Below are positions 19,457 through 28,896 of a stretch of 64,000 nucleotides of DNA, piece after piece. Position numbers and translations under genes: made by a program. Below the pieces are notes generated by a model, which worked only from the letters and a program-made list of their open reading frames with translations, ran no database searches and was not told where the DNA came from. This DNA comes from Mycolicibacterium wolinskyi (lineage in GTDB: Bacteria > Actinomycetota > Actinomycetes > Mycobacteriales > Mycobacteriaceae), in the NCBI RefSeq assembly GCF_002101965.1, contig NZ_LQQA01000005.1, positions 124,001 to 188,000 on the forward strand. Reading direction: 5' to 3'. How positions within the stretch are numbered: the stretch's first letter is position 1; the number at the start of each line of letters is the position of its first letter.

Positions 19457-20639
19457 CGGCGACCGGCCACAGGGCGGGCGCCTCGAAATCGCCTGCGCGC
19501 AGCGGGATCAACACCGCGCCGGCCAGGACGACCACCATCAGCACCCGGGGGGCCTGAGTGGCCAGCCCATCGCCCTCGGTCCGCGAATTCGCCTCGGCCA
19601 CAAGAAGGTAGACCACCAGCAGCAGGAGTGCCGCGGTGATCAGCGCGACGCTGCCGGTCGCGGTCTGGAATCGGCAGACGGCGACGGCGAGCACGCACAT
19701 CGCCGCGGGCAGCAGCACGGCGGGCACCAGGCCGGCGCCGAACAGCCGGCGGTTCACGTACATCGCCGCCCACATGGCCGCCAGCGCCGCGGCCGCGCTG
19801 AGGCAGACGCTGCCGGCGATCAGGCAGTAGCGGCCGAGTTCTCCGAAAAGTTCGACGACGATCAGCGACAGATAGGCGGCGTCGTAATGGAATCCGCGCA
19901 GCGTGCTGATGTTCGTGGCGACCAGCAGCGTCGCCGCACCCAACGCCGTCACGGCCACCGCCGCGCCGAGCGGACGGCCGACCGACGACAGCCGGCCGCT
20001 GGCCGCCGTCGCGGCTTCGAATCCGGCGAGCCCGAGTGCCAGCGGGATCACCGCGCCCACCATCAGCAACGGCGTCGGGAAGCCGGCCGGCCCGTACACG
20101 TTCGGCGAGGTACCCGACGCCACCTTCGCCATGACCGCCAGTGCGAGATAGAAATACACGAGCAAACCCGCCCCGGCCAGCACCGCGGCCACCGCACCCA
20201 CTGCCCTCGTCGGCACCTGCGTCACGATCGCGGCCGCGGCGATGACCGCGGTGACCGACCAGGCCGGCCACCACCAGCTCGCCAATGCGGTTGCGGGATC
20301 GGCCACACCGGTCAACGGCTGCAATCCGAGGGCGGCGGCGGCCCCGACCCCCAGCACGGCGTAGGCGACCAATTGGATGAGGCTCGTGAACCTCCCGGCC
20401 ATCGCGCCCAGTGTCGACGCGACCAGGTCACCGGTCGACGCCGAACGCGGTGCCTGGCGGTGCAGCCGCACCAGCGCCCAGATCACGACCGCCGCGACGA
20501 TCGCTGCGCACAGCGTGCCGATCCCGTTGAAGGCCGCGCTCGCGATCACGGCGAGCGACAGGCCCGTCGCGCGCCACGGTTGTAGCGGGGCGGGAACGTA
20601 TCCTGATTGTTCGGGGCCGGACACCGCGCGCTTAGGCAT
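19377..20639 (-). CDS. Multi-pass membrane permease, APC-superfamily-like
   Basis: 420 residues with about 12 hydrophobic helices spread over the whole length. IPLALGLAGFEAATAASGRL resembles the amino-acid permease GFE region, which is the main reason for the assignment. Substrate unknown. It follows the small lipoprotein gene with an 8-base overlap, so the two are co-expressed. An alternative is a solute exporter of unknown class. Confidence 0.65.
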   Translation of the reverse strand: MPKRAVSGPEQSGYVPAPLQPWRATGLSLAVIASAAFNGIGTLCAAIVAAVVIWALVRLHRQAPRSASTGDLVASTLGAMAGRFTSLIQLVAYAVLGVGAAAALGLQPLTGVADPATALASWWWPAWSVTAVIAAAAIVTQVPTRAVGAVAAVLAGAGLLVYFYLALAVMAKVASGTSPNVYGPAGFPTPLLMVGAVIPLALGLAGFEAATAASGRLSSVGRPLGAAVAVTALGAATLLVATNISTLRGFHYDAAYLSLIVVELFGELGRYCLIAGSVCLSAAAALAAMWAAMYVNRRLFGAGLVPAVLLPAAMCVLAVAVCRFQTATGSVALITAALLLLVVYLLVAEANSRTEGDGLATQAPRVLMVVVLAGAVLIPLRAGDFEAPALWPVAVTAVVVAVAALLARVGTQTQRSPLPH

Positions 20640-21063
20640 CGATCAATTCCCGGATCTCGGCGGGCACGCTGCCGCGTGTTTCGGGGGTGACGGCCGTCTT
20701 GCTCCACCGGCCATCGCTACCGCGGTCGACGTGTGCCACACCGACATCGCCTGACAGCAACCACAATTGGTCGTCGGTCGACAGCCAGGTGATGCCGGCT
20801 CCGTGCCGCGTGCTGTAGGCGTAGTCGTCGCGGAACACCTCAGCCCCCGACTCATCGATGATCACCGCGACCCAGGTACCGACGCCGCTCCGGGCGGCCC
20901 TGGTGTCGACCGCCGCGGTGTAGTGCCCCGACGGCGACACCTTCGGCGAACCTGGTTGGACGAAACGGTCCCGCTCACCGTCACCGCCGAACCATGCGCA
21001 GCCGGACAGTGCAAGGGCCGCCACCAGCGCGATACCGCCGGCCGACCGCTGATTTCCCCCCAC
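20632..21063 (-). CDS. Putative lipoprotein
   Basis: 143 residues with a signal peptide and lipobox LSGC (IALVAALALSGCAWFGG, Cys near residue 22), so the mature protein should be a membrane-anchored exported lipoprotein. The mature domain is short and beta-rich (GTWVAVIIDESGAEVFRDD, ITWLSTDDQLWLLSGD). No family recognised. Coupled to the downstream permease. Confidence 0.72.
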   Translation of the reverse strand: MGGNQRSAGGIALVAALALSGCAWFGGDGERDRFVQPGSPKVSPSGHYTAAVDTRAARSGVGTWVAVIIDESGAEVFRDDYAYSTRHGAGITWLSTDDQLWLLSGDVGVAHVDRGSDGRWSKTAVTPETRGSVPAEIRELIDA

Positions 21064-21083
21064 GGTTGTGATGGTAGAGCCGA

Positions 21084-21506
21084 TCAGACCGATCTGATGT
21101 CAGGTACGAGCTGGTGCGGTTCGGATTCCTGGTCGTCGATGCCGAAGCTGATGATGCGTTGCGGTGTGATCCGGATGATGGCGGAATCCAGCTCGTCGCC
21201 GCCTTTGCCGGTGGTTACCGGCACCTGGGCCTGCTCGGCCGTACCCCGGATCTCCAGGCAGCGGACCCGCCACGGGTCACGCGAGGTGATGTCGTCGACG
21301 ACGAAGGCCACTCGGTTGTTGTGGGCGATGTTGCGGTACTTCTGGCTGTGCGACATGCGGTAGCCGGCGACGTCGATGGTGCCCAGCTGCTCGTTGTAGC
21401 TGAACCCGACCGGGCTGTTCTGCAGCGTGCCGTCGGGCTGGACGGTGGCCAGCCGGCCCAGATCGGCCTCGTTCAGGAACGCGATCTCATGCGGTTTGAA
21501 TGTCAT
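21084..21506 (-). CDS. PPOX-class flavin/F420-binding oxidoreductase
   Basis: 140-residue split beta-barrel protein of the pyridoxamine-phosphate-oxidase superfamily. EADLGRLATVQPDGTLQNSPVGFSY is the first strand pair, and HNNRVAFVVDD plus VRCLEIRGTAEQ complete the barrel. This PPOX class in mycobacteria mostly binds F420 or FMN; the exact cofactor is uncertain. ATG at 21506 (MTFKPHEIAFL) was chosen over an upstream in-frame start. Confidence 0.82.
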   Translation of the reverse strand: MTFKPHEIAFLNEADLGRLATVQPDGTLQNSPVGFSYNEQLGTIDVAGYRMSHSQKYRNIAHNNRVAFVVDDITSRDPWRVRCLEIRGTAEQAQVPVTTGKGGDELDSAIIRITPQRIISFGIDDQESEPHQLVPDIRSV

Positions 21507-21545
21507 ACCGCCAACGTAGAACCTCAACGAACGTTGATGTCAACG

Positions 21546-22748
21546 TCACGGATTGATGGTCGGTTCGCCGATCTGGCGGCCCCACACGTAGTCGACGAAC
21601 AGAGGCGAACCGAACTCGACATGGTTGTAGGGCGCGATCGACAGGCCCGTGTCCATGACCAGGTACGGCGCGGGCCACAGATCGCGGGTGATCGGTTGCC
21701 AGCAGCCCGGCCGCCCTTCCGGGCCACCCTTGGCGTTGACCCGGGGCAGGTTGTCCGGATAGACGTACGGGTTGCCGGCGCCCATGGGCGTTCCGTACGA
21801 CTCCAGGGAGTAGCCGTTGTCGCCGCCGAGCGCGGCCTTCAGGCCCGGGGCGGCGTCGTGATAGTTGCGGATGGTGCAGAAGATCATGCCGCGGTAGTCG
21901 TCGAGCAGCTTCGACGTCGGTATCAGGTCCTCGGCGCCCCGCTGCAGGTAGGGGCCGCCGCGTTCGAAGATGTCGGAACCGGTGCCGGCGAACCCGATCG
22001 CGGCGATCAGCGCGGCGTCGACGTCGCTGCGCTGGTCGTACACCGTGGCGGCGCTGCGTGCCGCGTCGTCGAGCCCGGCGAATAGGTCGGGCGCGGCCGC
22101 GGCATAGATCTCGCCCAGATCGGCAAGCCCGCTGACATCGCGGCGCAGCGGGGCCATCCGTGCGTTGAGGTCGTCGAGAATCGCGTTTCCGTCGACGAGC
22201 GATGCGCCGAACTTGTCACCGAGGCCGGTCAGCGCCTGCGCGGTGGCCGACAGCGTCTGGTTGAGTTTGACCGGGTCGACCTGCTCGGTGATCTTGGTGA
22301 TGGTCTCGAACAGCGAGTTGAACTCGGTCGTCACCGTCGACACGTCGATCGGGGTGGTCGGCGAAAGTCGTTGTGCACTCGGCCTTTCCGGCGACCGGAA
22401 GGACACGTATTTGTTGCCGAACACCGTGGTGGCCTGGATCGAGGTTTCCACGTTGGCCGGCAGCAGGCTCAGATAGCGCGGCTCGACGTCGAGAAGCACC
22501 CTGGCCTTGAGGTTGTCGTCGGACACGGTGCCGACGGACGCCACCCGGCCGATCGGTACCCCGTTGTACGTCACCTTGGAGCCGGGATCGAGCACGAGCC
22601 CGGCCCGCGCGGTCAGCAGGGTCAGCTGGACCTTCGGCTCGAGCGTGCCGCGGAACAGCAGCGCGATGAACGCCAGAACGAGTGTCACGACCACCAGGAA
22701 CACCGCACCGGCCGCCTTGTACGGCGGATTGTGGCGATCGACAAACAC
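21546..22748 (-). CDS. Orphan MCE-family protein
   Basis: 400-residue exported protein with one N-terminal helix (AAGAVFLVVVTLVLAFIALLF) and the MlaD/MCE domain (VQLTLLTARAGLVLDPGSKVTYNGVPIGRVASV, residues about 40-115), then the helical MCE C-terminal domain. MCE proteins form lipid-transport conduits across the mycobacterial envelope, usually as six genes in a row with yrbE permeases; here it stands alone, so it may join complexes encoded elsewhere. Apparent start is a GTG at 22748. Confidence 0.85.
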   Translation of the reverse strand: MFVDRHNPPYKAAGAVFLVVVTLVLAFIALLFRGTLEPKVQLTLLTARAGLVLDPGSKVTYNGVPIGRVASVGTVSDDNLKARVLLDVEPRYLSLLPANVETSIQATTVFGNKYVSFRSPERPSAQRLSPTTPIDVSTVTTEFNSLFETITKITEQVDPVKLNQTLSATAQALTGLGDKFGASLVDGNAILDDLNARMAPLRRDVSGLADLGEIYAAAAPDLFAGLDDAARSAATVYDQRSDVDAALIAAIGFAGTGSDIFERGGPYLQRGAEDLIPTSKLLDDYRGMIFCTIRNYHDAAPGLKAALGGDNGYSLESYGTPMGAGNPYVYPDNLPRVNAKGGPEGRPGCWQPITRDLWPAPYLVMDTGLSIAPYNHVEFGSPLFVDYVWGRQIGEPTINP

Positions 22749-22764
22749 TTTGAGACACTAAGGT

Positions 22765-23151
22765 ATGGCAGCCCGTCGTAGTGCCGATCCGGCGAAGACG
22801 CGTGCGGCGGTCACGGCCGTGGCCGGCTGGTTGCGCGACGCCGACAGCCCCGAGCCCAGCCGCACCGACCTCGCCGAAGCGGTGCGGTTGACGGCCCGCA
22901 CCCTCGCGGCGCTCGCGCCCGGTGCCAGCGTCGAAGTCCGCGTGCCACCGTTCGTTGCCGTGCAATGCATCTCGGGCCCCCGGCACACCCGTGGCAACCC
23001 GCCCAACGTCGTCGAAACCGACCCGCGTACCTGGTTGCTGCTGGCCACGGGCCTGCTCGATGTCGCGGGCGCGGGTGGCGCGGTGCAGATGTCGGGCTCG
23101 CGGGCGGCCGAGATCGCCAAGTGGCTGCCGCTGGTGCCGCTGGAGCGCTGA
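22765..23151 (+). CDS. Sterol-carrier-family / SCP-like small protein
   Basis: 128 residues, corresponding by position to Rv0807. Seen: TRAAVTAVAGWLRD, then VEVRVPPFVAVQCISGPRHTRGNPPNVVETDPRTWLLLATG, the signature of the bacterial SCP-ortholog family. Ligand unknown. It is divergent from the MCE gene (16 bases apart) and convergent with the membrane protein at 23153, with only one base between stops. Confidence 0.75.
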   Translation: MAARRSADPAKTRAAVTAVAGWLRDADSPEPSRTDLAEAVRLTARTLAALAPGASVEVRVPPFVAVQCISGPRHTRGNPPNVVETDPRTWLLLATGLLDVAGAGGAVQMSGSRAAEIAKWLPLVPLER

Positions 23152-23152
23152 C

Positions 23153-24487
23153 TCAGCGGAAGTACGGATAATCCTGCACCCAGTGAAAGCCCCTGTTGCG
23201 GAGGGTGAACTGGTTGAGGTCGACCTGCTCCAGCGCAATCCGCACCGCACGACCGTCGAGTTGGCCCGCCAGTTCCAGCCGCTGGGGATCCGGTCGGGAC
23301 ACCGTGAAATCGGCCAGCGCGGATCCGTCGGGGGCCGACAGGGCGATTCTGCCATCGGTCATCTCGGCCTGCGCCGGTACGAGCTCGCCGTTCATCCGTT
23401 GATAGCTGACCACCCCTGGCTCGTCGAAAACCAACCGCTGCCATCGCGTTTCATCGGTGGTCAGTGGCGGCAGCGCCGTCCCGTCGACCTGGAACTCGCG
23501 TACCGCCCAGATGCCGTACAACTCGGGTTTCACCCGGCCGCCGCCATACTCACCCCACGCCTGCCAGCTGATCCAGGCGCAGCCGATCAGTGCCCAGACG
23601 CCCAGCAGCGCCTGTACGCGGGCCGACCTCGTGTTCGCACGCGCGTCGGTGAACAGCTCGGGCTGGCTCGCCGGATCCGACGGACGTTGCAGCACAAGGA
23701 TATTCGCCAGGCGCCTGACCTGTGGTGTGAGTAGTACGAGGCTCATCAACAGCAGATGCCCGGACAATATCTTGACCGGCACGTCGAACGTCATGTTCAG
23801 CAGGAACACCTGCACCATGCTCGCCAGGCCGAGAAGCGCGCCGAGCGTCGCGGTGCGCGGCAGGAACAACAGCACGCCGGCGAGCACCTCGACCGCGCCG
23901 AGCATGATCTCGTACGGGTAGGACGTGCCGACCTGCAACCACAGCACCGAGGCCGGACTGAAGTCGCCGTACGGGCGCAGCAGTGCGGCCAGCGGCGGGG
24001 CGGGCATCTGGGTGGGGATCAGTTTCGCAAACCCGTAGAACAGCATCTGCCCGGCCACGCAAAGGCGCAGACCCGTCAAGAACCACGCCCACAGCCGCGA
24101 GTACTCGGCCCGCCGCCGGTCGGCCACCGACCAGACCGCGGTCGCGACCACCGCGACCACCAGCAGACAGAACACGAAAATCCAGATCGCGGCCTGATCG
24201 CCGCTGCCCGAATCGCGCCGGAGCTCGGCGTCGACGCCGAAGACCGTGCGGCCCACCCAGCCGAGCACCGGGTCGGCCAGCAGCATCTGCCCCATCACCG
24301 CCTGCTCGGGCAGCCACTGGCCGATGATCCCGGTGAACACGAACAAGATCTGTGCGAACAGTAGACAGAACAGCCCGAAGTAGACGAAGCAGAACCGGAA
24401 TGCGATCTTGGTCACGCTGCCCCACGGTGCGGTCGGGGTGGATTCGAGGGGTTCGGTGGTCGGTTTCTCCGAGAGTTGGCGCGTCAC
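23153..24487 (-). CDS. DoxX-related membrane protein with C-terminal exported domain
   Basis: About 444 residues. Helices lie around residues 22-45, 65-80, 90-115 and 140-270 in a DoxX-like arrangement (LCVAGQMLFYGFAKLIPTQM, AVEVLAGVLLFLPRTATLGALLG), then a soluble beta-rich domain of about 130 residues (YGIWAVREFQVDG ... QLDGRAVRIALEQVDL). Function unknown. Two consecutive GTG codons (24490, 24487) are the likely starts; the frame runs on into purF antisense, which is not coding. Confidence 0.75.
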   Translation of the reverse strand: MTRQLSEKPTTEPLESTPTAPWGSVTKIAFRFCFVYFGLFCLLFAQILFVFTGIIGQWLPEQAVMGQMLLADPVLGWVGRTVFGVDAELRRDSGSGDQAAIWIFVFCLLVVAVVATAVWSVADRRRAEYSRLWAWFLTGLRLCVAGQMLFYGFAKLIPTQMPAPPLAALLRPYGDFSPASVLWLQVGTSYPYEIMLGAVEVLAGVLLFLPRTATLGALLGLASMVQVFLLNMTFDVPVKILSGHLLLMSLVLLTPQVRRLANILVLQRPSDPASQPELFTDARANTRSARVQALLGVWALIGCAWISWQAWGEYGGGRVKPELYGIWAVREFQVDGTALPPLTTDETRWQRLVFDEPGVVSYQRMNGELVPAQAEMTDGRIALSAPDGSALADFTVSRPDPQRLELAGQLDGRAVRIALEQVDLNQFTLRNRGFHWVQDYPYFR

Positions 24488-24694
24488 CACGTCATCGTTG
24501 CCGCGCCGAATGTGTTGAGTCGATGGGGTTATCCCGCCGGATCGTGGTACGGCCAGCCCTACCGCCGGAAATGAGATGACGCTGTCGGTTGTTGCAAAAG
24601 TTCGGCAGCGACGGGGCGTTCGATTCCGTCGTAGCCGTACCTTGACCGTAGACTCGGTTATGTCACCAACCGCCGCCCCGGGAGCAGCCCTATC

Positions 24695-26227
24695 GTGACT
24701 GGTCACCAGCTCGACGAAAACGAACCACGTGAAGAATGCGGCGTATTCGGGGTCTGGGCGCCGGGTGAGGAAGTCGCCAAGCTCACCTACTACGGCCTGT
24801 ACGCACTGCAACACCGCGGGCAGGAAGCCGCGGGCATCGCGGTCGCCGACGGTTCGCAGGTGCTGGTGTTCAAAGATCTCGGCCTGGTCAGCCAGGTGTT
24901 CGACGAGCAGACCTTGGCCGCCATGCCCGGCCACGTCGCCGTCGGGCACTGCCGCTACTCCACGACCGGCTCTACGACCTGGGAAAACGCGCAGCCGGTG
25001 TTCCGCAACACCGCCGCGGGCACGGGCGTCGCGCTCGGCCACAACGGCAACCTCGTGAACACCGCCGAGCTGGCCGCACGGGCCCGCGACGCCGGGCTGA
25101 TCGACATGAAGGGCGCGCCTGCCGCGACCACCGACTCCGACATCCTGGGCGCGCTGCTGGCCCACGGCGCTGCCGACGCCACCCTCGAGCAGGCTGCCCT
25201 CGAACTGCTGCCGACGGTGCGCGGCGCGTTCTGCCTGACCTTCATGGACGAGAACACGCTGTACGCGGCTCGTGACCCGCACGGCGTGCGGCCGCTGTCG
25301 CTCGGCCGCCTGGACCGCGGCTGGGTGGTCGCATCCGAGACCGCGGCGCTCGACATCGTCGGCGCGTCGTTCGTCCGCGACATCGAGCCCGGCGAGCTGC
25401 TCGCGATCGACGCCGACGGCGTCCGCTCCACGCGCTTCGCCAACCCCGAGCCCAAGGGCTGTGTCTTCGAGTACGTCTACCTGGCCCGGCCCGACAGCAC
25501 CCTTGTCGGCCGCTCGGTGCACGCCACCCGCGTCGACATCGGCAGGCGCCTGGCGCGCGAACACCCGATCGACGCCGACCTGGTGATCGGGGTTCCGGAA
25601 TCGGGCACCCCGGCCGCGGTCGGATATGCGCAGGAGTCCGGCATCCCGTTCGGGCAGGGCCTGATGAAGAACGCCTACGTGGGGCGCACCTTCATTCAGC
25701 CGTCGCAGACCATTCGCCAGCTCGGCATCCGGCTCAAGCTCAACCCGCTCAGAGAGGTGATCCGCGGCAAGCGGCTCATCGTGGTGGACGATTCGATCGT
25801 GCGCGGCAACACCCAGCGTGCGCTGATCCGGATGTTGCGCGAGGCGGGCGCCGTCGAGGTGCACGTCCGGATCGCGTCACCGCCCGTGAAATGGCCGTGC
25901 TTCTACGGCATCGACTTCGCCACCCCGGCCGAGCTGATCGCCAACGCCGCGCCCCAGGAGCACGAGGGCGAGATGCTGGAGGCCGTGCGGCACGCCATCG
26001 GCGCCGACACCCTCGGCTACATCTCGCAGCAGGGCATGATCGCGGCCACCGAGCAGCCGGCCACGCGGCTGTGCTCGGCGTGCTTCGACGGCAACTACCC
26101 GATCGAACTGCCGGGCGAGAACGCGCTGGGCAAGAACGTCATCGAGCACATGCTGGCCAGTGCCGCGCGCAGCGGCATCCCGGTTCAGGCCGACAACGAC
26201 AACGCGTCGGCATTGCGTCGCCCGTAG
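24695..26227 (+). CDS. purF: Amidophosphoribosyltransferase PurF
   Basis: 510-residue first enzyme of purine synthesis (PRPP + glutamine to phosphoribosylamine). A short propeptide precedes the catalytic Cys in REECGVFGVW. The Ntn glutaminase domain is followed by the PRT domain with PRPP loop LIVVDDSIVRGNT. Cysteines in KGCVFEY, PCFYGIDF and LCSACFDG fit the 4Fe-4S type. GTG start at 24695 follows a GGGAGC element. The 207 bases upstream hold no other gene. Confidence 0.97.
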   Translation: MTGHQLDENEPREECGVFGVWAPGEEVAKLTYYGLYALQHRGQEAAGIAVADGSQVLVFKDLGLVSQVFDEQTLAAMPGHVAVGHCRYSTTGSTTWENAQPVFRNTAAGTGVALGHNGNLVNTAELAARARDAGLIDMKGAPAATTDSDILGALLAHGAADATLEQAALELLPTVRGAFCLTFMDENTLYAARDPHGVRPLSLGRLDRGWVVASETAALDIVGASFVRDIEPGELLAIDADGVRSTRFANPEPKGCVFEYVYLARPDSTLVGRSVHATRVDIGRRLAREHPIDADLVIGVPESGTPAAVGYAQESGIPFGQGLMKNAYVGRTFIQPSQTIRQLGIRLKLNPLREVIRGKRLIVVDDSIVRGNTQRALIRMLREAGAVEVHVRIASPPVKWPCFYGIDFATPAELIANAAPQEHEGEMLEAVRHAIGADTLGYISQQGMIAATEQPATRLCSACFDGNYPIELPGENALGKNVIEHMLASAARSGIPVQADNDNASALRRP

Positions 26228-26233
26228 CGAAAC

Positions 26234-27214
26234 TCATTGCGGTGCAGTCGAACTGAACCGCAACAGGCGTCGCCGGCCGGAATCTGCCGCGGTGCCGTCG
26301 CCCCGCAGTGACTGCATCACCGCATCGCGGTAGCCGGTCGGCCCGCCGGACGGCGGCGCGATTACGTCGTCGATGTCGTGTTCACCCATGACCGCGTCAC
26401 ATTCCAGCGATTCGACGAGCGGCCGCGCGAGCCCGGACGGTATCGGCGTCACCAACCCGACCCACCAGCTCGCGATCGCCGGGGTGAGAAACGGCAGCAC
26501 CACGATCAACCGCCTGCGCAGACCGGCGATGTCGGCGTACACCTGCATCGCCTCGCCGTACTCCATCACGTCGGGTCCGCCGACGTCCCAGGTCCGCGAG
26601 CCCGGTACCGATGCACAGGCCGCCGCGGTGAGGTAGTGCAGCACATCGTCCACGGCGATCGGCTGGATCCTGTTGTGCACCCACTTGGGCGCCGTCATCG
26701 CGGGCAGTCGATCGGTGAGGTGGCGGATCATCTCGAACGACGCCGAACCCGAACCGACGACGATGCCCGCCTGCAGCACGACGGTCTCGATACCGGATGC
26801 CAGCAGGACGCGGCCGACCTCGACGCGTGACTCGAGGTGGCGGGAGAGCTCGGCGCCGTGCGGGTGCAGCCCACCGAGATACACCAGGCGCCCGACACCG
26901 GCGGTGCGGGCAGCCTCGACCACGTTGCGCGCCGACCGCTTCTCGTCGGCGACGAAGTCCTTGGACGTGCCCATCGAGTGCACGAGGTAGTACACGACGT
27001 CCATCCCGTCGAACGCGGAGGTCAGCGACTCCGGTTCGGTGAGATCCCCGCGGACCACCTCGACGCGGTCGCGCCACGTCGCATCGTCGAGCTTGGCGGG
27101 GGTGCGGGCCATCGCCCGGACGGCATGACCGGCTTCGAGCAATTCGGGTACGAGCCGACCCCCGATATAGCCGGTGGCGCCGGTGACCAGACAACGGAGA
27201 GTTTCAGCGGGCAC
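26234..27214 (-). CDS. NAD(P)-binding epimerase-like protein (atypical SDR)
   Basis: 326 residues. Rossmann motif VTGATGYIGGRL (GxxGxxG) at the N-terminus, then DVVYYLVHSMG and LVYLGGL, as in NmrA/SDR_a5-type proteins; the C-terminal part is hydrophobic (LIVVLPFLTPAIASWWVGLVTPIPSGLARPL), which suggests membrane association. Function unknown. Start is the GTG at 27214 (VPAETLRCLV), just before strand 1. Convergent with purF (6-base gap) and divergent from purM. Confidence 0.8.
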   Translation of the reverse strand: MPAETLRCLVTGATGYIGGRLVPELLEAGHAVRAMARTPAKLDDATWRDRVEVVRGDLTEPESLTSAFDGMDVVYYLVHSMGTSKDFVADEKRSARNVVEAARTAGVGRLVYLGGLHPHGAELSRHLESRVEVGRVLLASGIETVVLQAGIVVGSGSASFEMIRHLTDRLPAMTAPKWVHNRIQPIAVDDVLHYLTAAACASVPGSRTWDVGGPDVMEYGEAMQVYADIAGLRRRLIVVLPFLTPAIASWWVGLVTPIPSGLARPLVESLECDAVMGEHDIDDVIAPPSGGPTGYRDAVMQSLRGDGTAADSGRRRLLRFSSTAPQ

Positions 27215-27311
27215 CAGGCACGGATGACCGTTTCGGTGGCCGGGCAAACCGGCTCCGCAACCCGACGGTGAGCGACGTCGGCCGGGAAGGGGAGAGGTAG
27301 CCTTGCAGGCG

Positions 27312-28385
27312 ATGAACGAGCGCGCCGAACAACACGGCATTTCTTATGCATCGGCCGGGGTAGACATCGAAGCAGGCGACCGCGCCGTCGAACTCTTCAA
27401 ACCACTCGCCGCGAAAGCGACCCGTCCCGAGGTGCGCGGCGGCCTTGGCGGGTTTGCCGGACTCTTCGCCTTACGCGGTGGCTACCGTGAGCCCGTCCTG
27501 GCTTCGTCGACCGACGGCGTGGGTACCAAGCTGGCGGTGGCCCAGGCCATGGACAAGCACGACACCGTCGGGCTGGACCTGGTCGCGATGGTGGTCGATG
27601 ACCTCGTGGTGTGCGGTGCCGAGCCGCTGTTCCTGCAGGACTACATCGCCGTCGGGCGTACCGTCCCGGAACGTGTGAGCGCGATCGTCTCCGGCATCGC
27701 CGAAGGCTGTGTTCGGGCCGGCTGTGCGTTGCTGGGCGGCGAGACCGCCGAGCACCCGGGGCTCATGGAGCCCGACCACTACGACATCTCCGCGACCGGT
27801 GTCGGCGTCGTCGAAGCCGACGACGTGCTCGGGCCGGACCGCGTCAAACCGGGCGACGTGATCATCGCCATGGCGTCGTCCGGGCTGCACTCCAACGGCT
27901 ATTCGCTGGCCCGCAAGGTGCTGCTGGAGATCGACCGGATGAACCTCGCCGGACATGTCGAGGAGTTCGGCCGCACGCTCGGCGAAGAGCTGCTGGAGCC
28001 CACGCTGATCTACGCCAAGGACTGCCTGGCGCTGGCCGCCGAGACCCAGGTCCGGACGTTCTGCCACGTCACCGGCGGTGGCCTTGCGGGCAACCTCGAA
28101 CGCGTCATCCCGCACGGGCTCACCGCAGAACTCGATCGCGGCACGTGGACCCCGGCGCCCGTCTTCCAGATGATCGCTCAGCGCGGACGTATCGAACGCG
28201 CGGAGATGGAGAAGACGTTCAACATGGGTGTCGGCATGGTGGCCGTCGTCGCGCCCGAGGACACGGACCGCGCGCTGGCCATCTTGACCGCTCGGCACCT
28301 GAACTGCTGGACGCTGGGCACGGTCAAGAAGGGCGGCAAGGACAGTGTGCGCGCCCAGCTGGTCGGCCAGCACCCGCGGTTCTAG
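27312..28385 (+). CDS. purM: Phosphoribosylformylglycinamidine cyclo-ligase PurM
   Basis: 357-residue AIR synthetase, the step after FGAM synthase. ISYASAGVDIEAGDRAVE, STDGVGTKLAVAQAM, LLGGETAEHPGLM, ASSGLHSNGYSLARK and the C-terminal FNMGVGMVAVV are all family signatures. Either ATG 27312 or TTG 27303 is possible: the GGAGAGG at 27291-27297 spaces better with the TTG, while ATG matches the usual MxERAEQHG start. Confidence 0.96.
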   Translation: MNERAEQHGISYASAGVDIEAGDRAVELFKPLAAKATRPEVRGGLGGFAGLFALRGGYREPVLASSTDGVGTKLAVAQAMDKHDTVGLDLVAMVVDDLVVCGAEPLFLQDYIAVGRTVPERVSAIVSGIAEGCVRAGCALLGGETAEHPGLMEPDHYDISATGVGVVEADDVLGPDRVKPGDVIIAMASSGLHSNGYSLARKVLLEIDRMNLAGHVEEFGRTLGEELLEPTLIYAKDCLALAAETQVRTFCHVTGGGLAGNLERVIPHGLTAELDRGTWTPAPVFQMIAQRGRIERAEMEKTFNMGVGMVAVVAPEDTDRALAILTARHLNCWTLGTVKKGGKDSVRAQLVGQHPRF

Positions 28386-28415
28386 GAGAAATGGGGTGCG
28401 GGGAGACTGGTCGGC

Positions 28416-28589
28416 TCAGCGCCGCCAGTCGTCCTCGCTGGCCCAGTCGTCGTCGGCGCCGTTGACATCATCGGCGTCGGGAGCTCCCGACAGCTCACGC
28501 TGGAGCTGAGAGAAATCGGTCTGCGGTGAGCTGTATTTGAGCTCACGTGCAACCTTGGTCTGCTTTGCCTTAGCCCGGCCGCGGCCCAT
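28416..28589 (-). CDS. DUF3073 family protein
   Basis: 57-residue basic-to-acidic protein starting GRGRAKAKQTKVARELKYSS, the DUF3073 signature (Rv0810c by position), with an acidic tail DDDWASEDDWRR. Function unknown; no membrane segment. ATG at 28589 begins the conserved core. Convergent with purM. Confidence 0.85.
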   Translation of the reverse strand: MGRGRAKAKQTKVARELKYSSPQTDFSQLQRELSGAPDADDVNGADDDWASEDDWRR

Positions 28590-28660
28590 GGGGGGACCCC
28601 CTCGCGCAATAACGGAGCGGCCCAATTACTAGGCGGCTCCGATCTGTGTGTCTTTATTGT

Positions 28661-28703
28661 CCTGCCAACACTTTACCGTGCCCGCCCGCGAAGTGCTGGC
28701 AGG
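28661..28703. repeat. Inverted repeat upstream of the DUF3073 gene
   Basis: The 307-base gap 28590-28896 has no gene I can support. It contains CCTGCCAACACTT (28661-28673), matched at 12 of 13 positions by the reverse complement of AAGTGCTGGCAGG (28691-28703), with a 17-base loop. Being upstream of the minus-strand DUF3073 gene and downstream of nothing on that strand except ygfZ, it could be an operator or the ygfZ-independent promoter element. No T-run. Confidence 0.45.
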
Positions 28704-28896
28704 CCCTGCCCCAAGGTAGGCGGCGGCGATCGGCTATGTGCCCTGTCACCGCGCCCCGTTGCGCGGCGGCATGACTATTACCAGGATTGCCGTGGTCGGC
28801 GGGCATCGGCTGTCGACTTCCGCAGTGACCGTCGTCACGTGCCTGGTGACCGGGTGAGTTTACGCGCCCGCGAGTCGCGGCGCGGTCAACTGCGGC

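Noticed and set aside
24488..25864. N-terminal extension of the DoxX-related gene into purF antisense
   Set aside because: The extension is low-complexity and lies opposite purF; the recognisable protein begins at about 24487.
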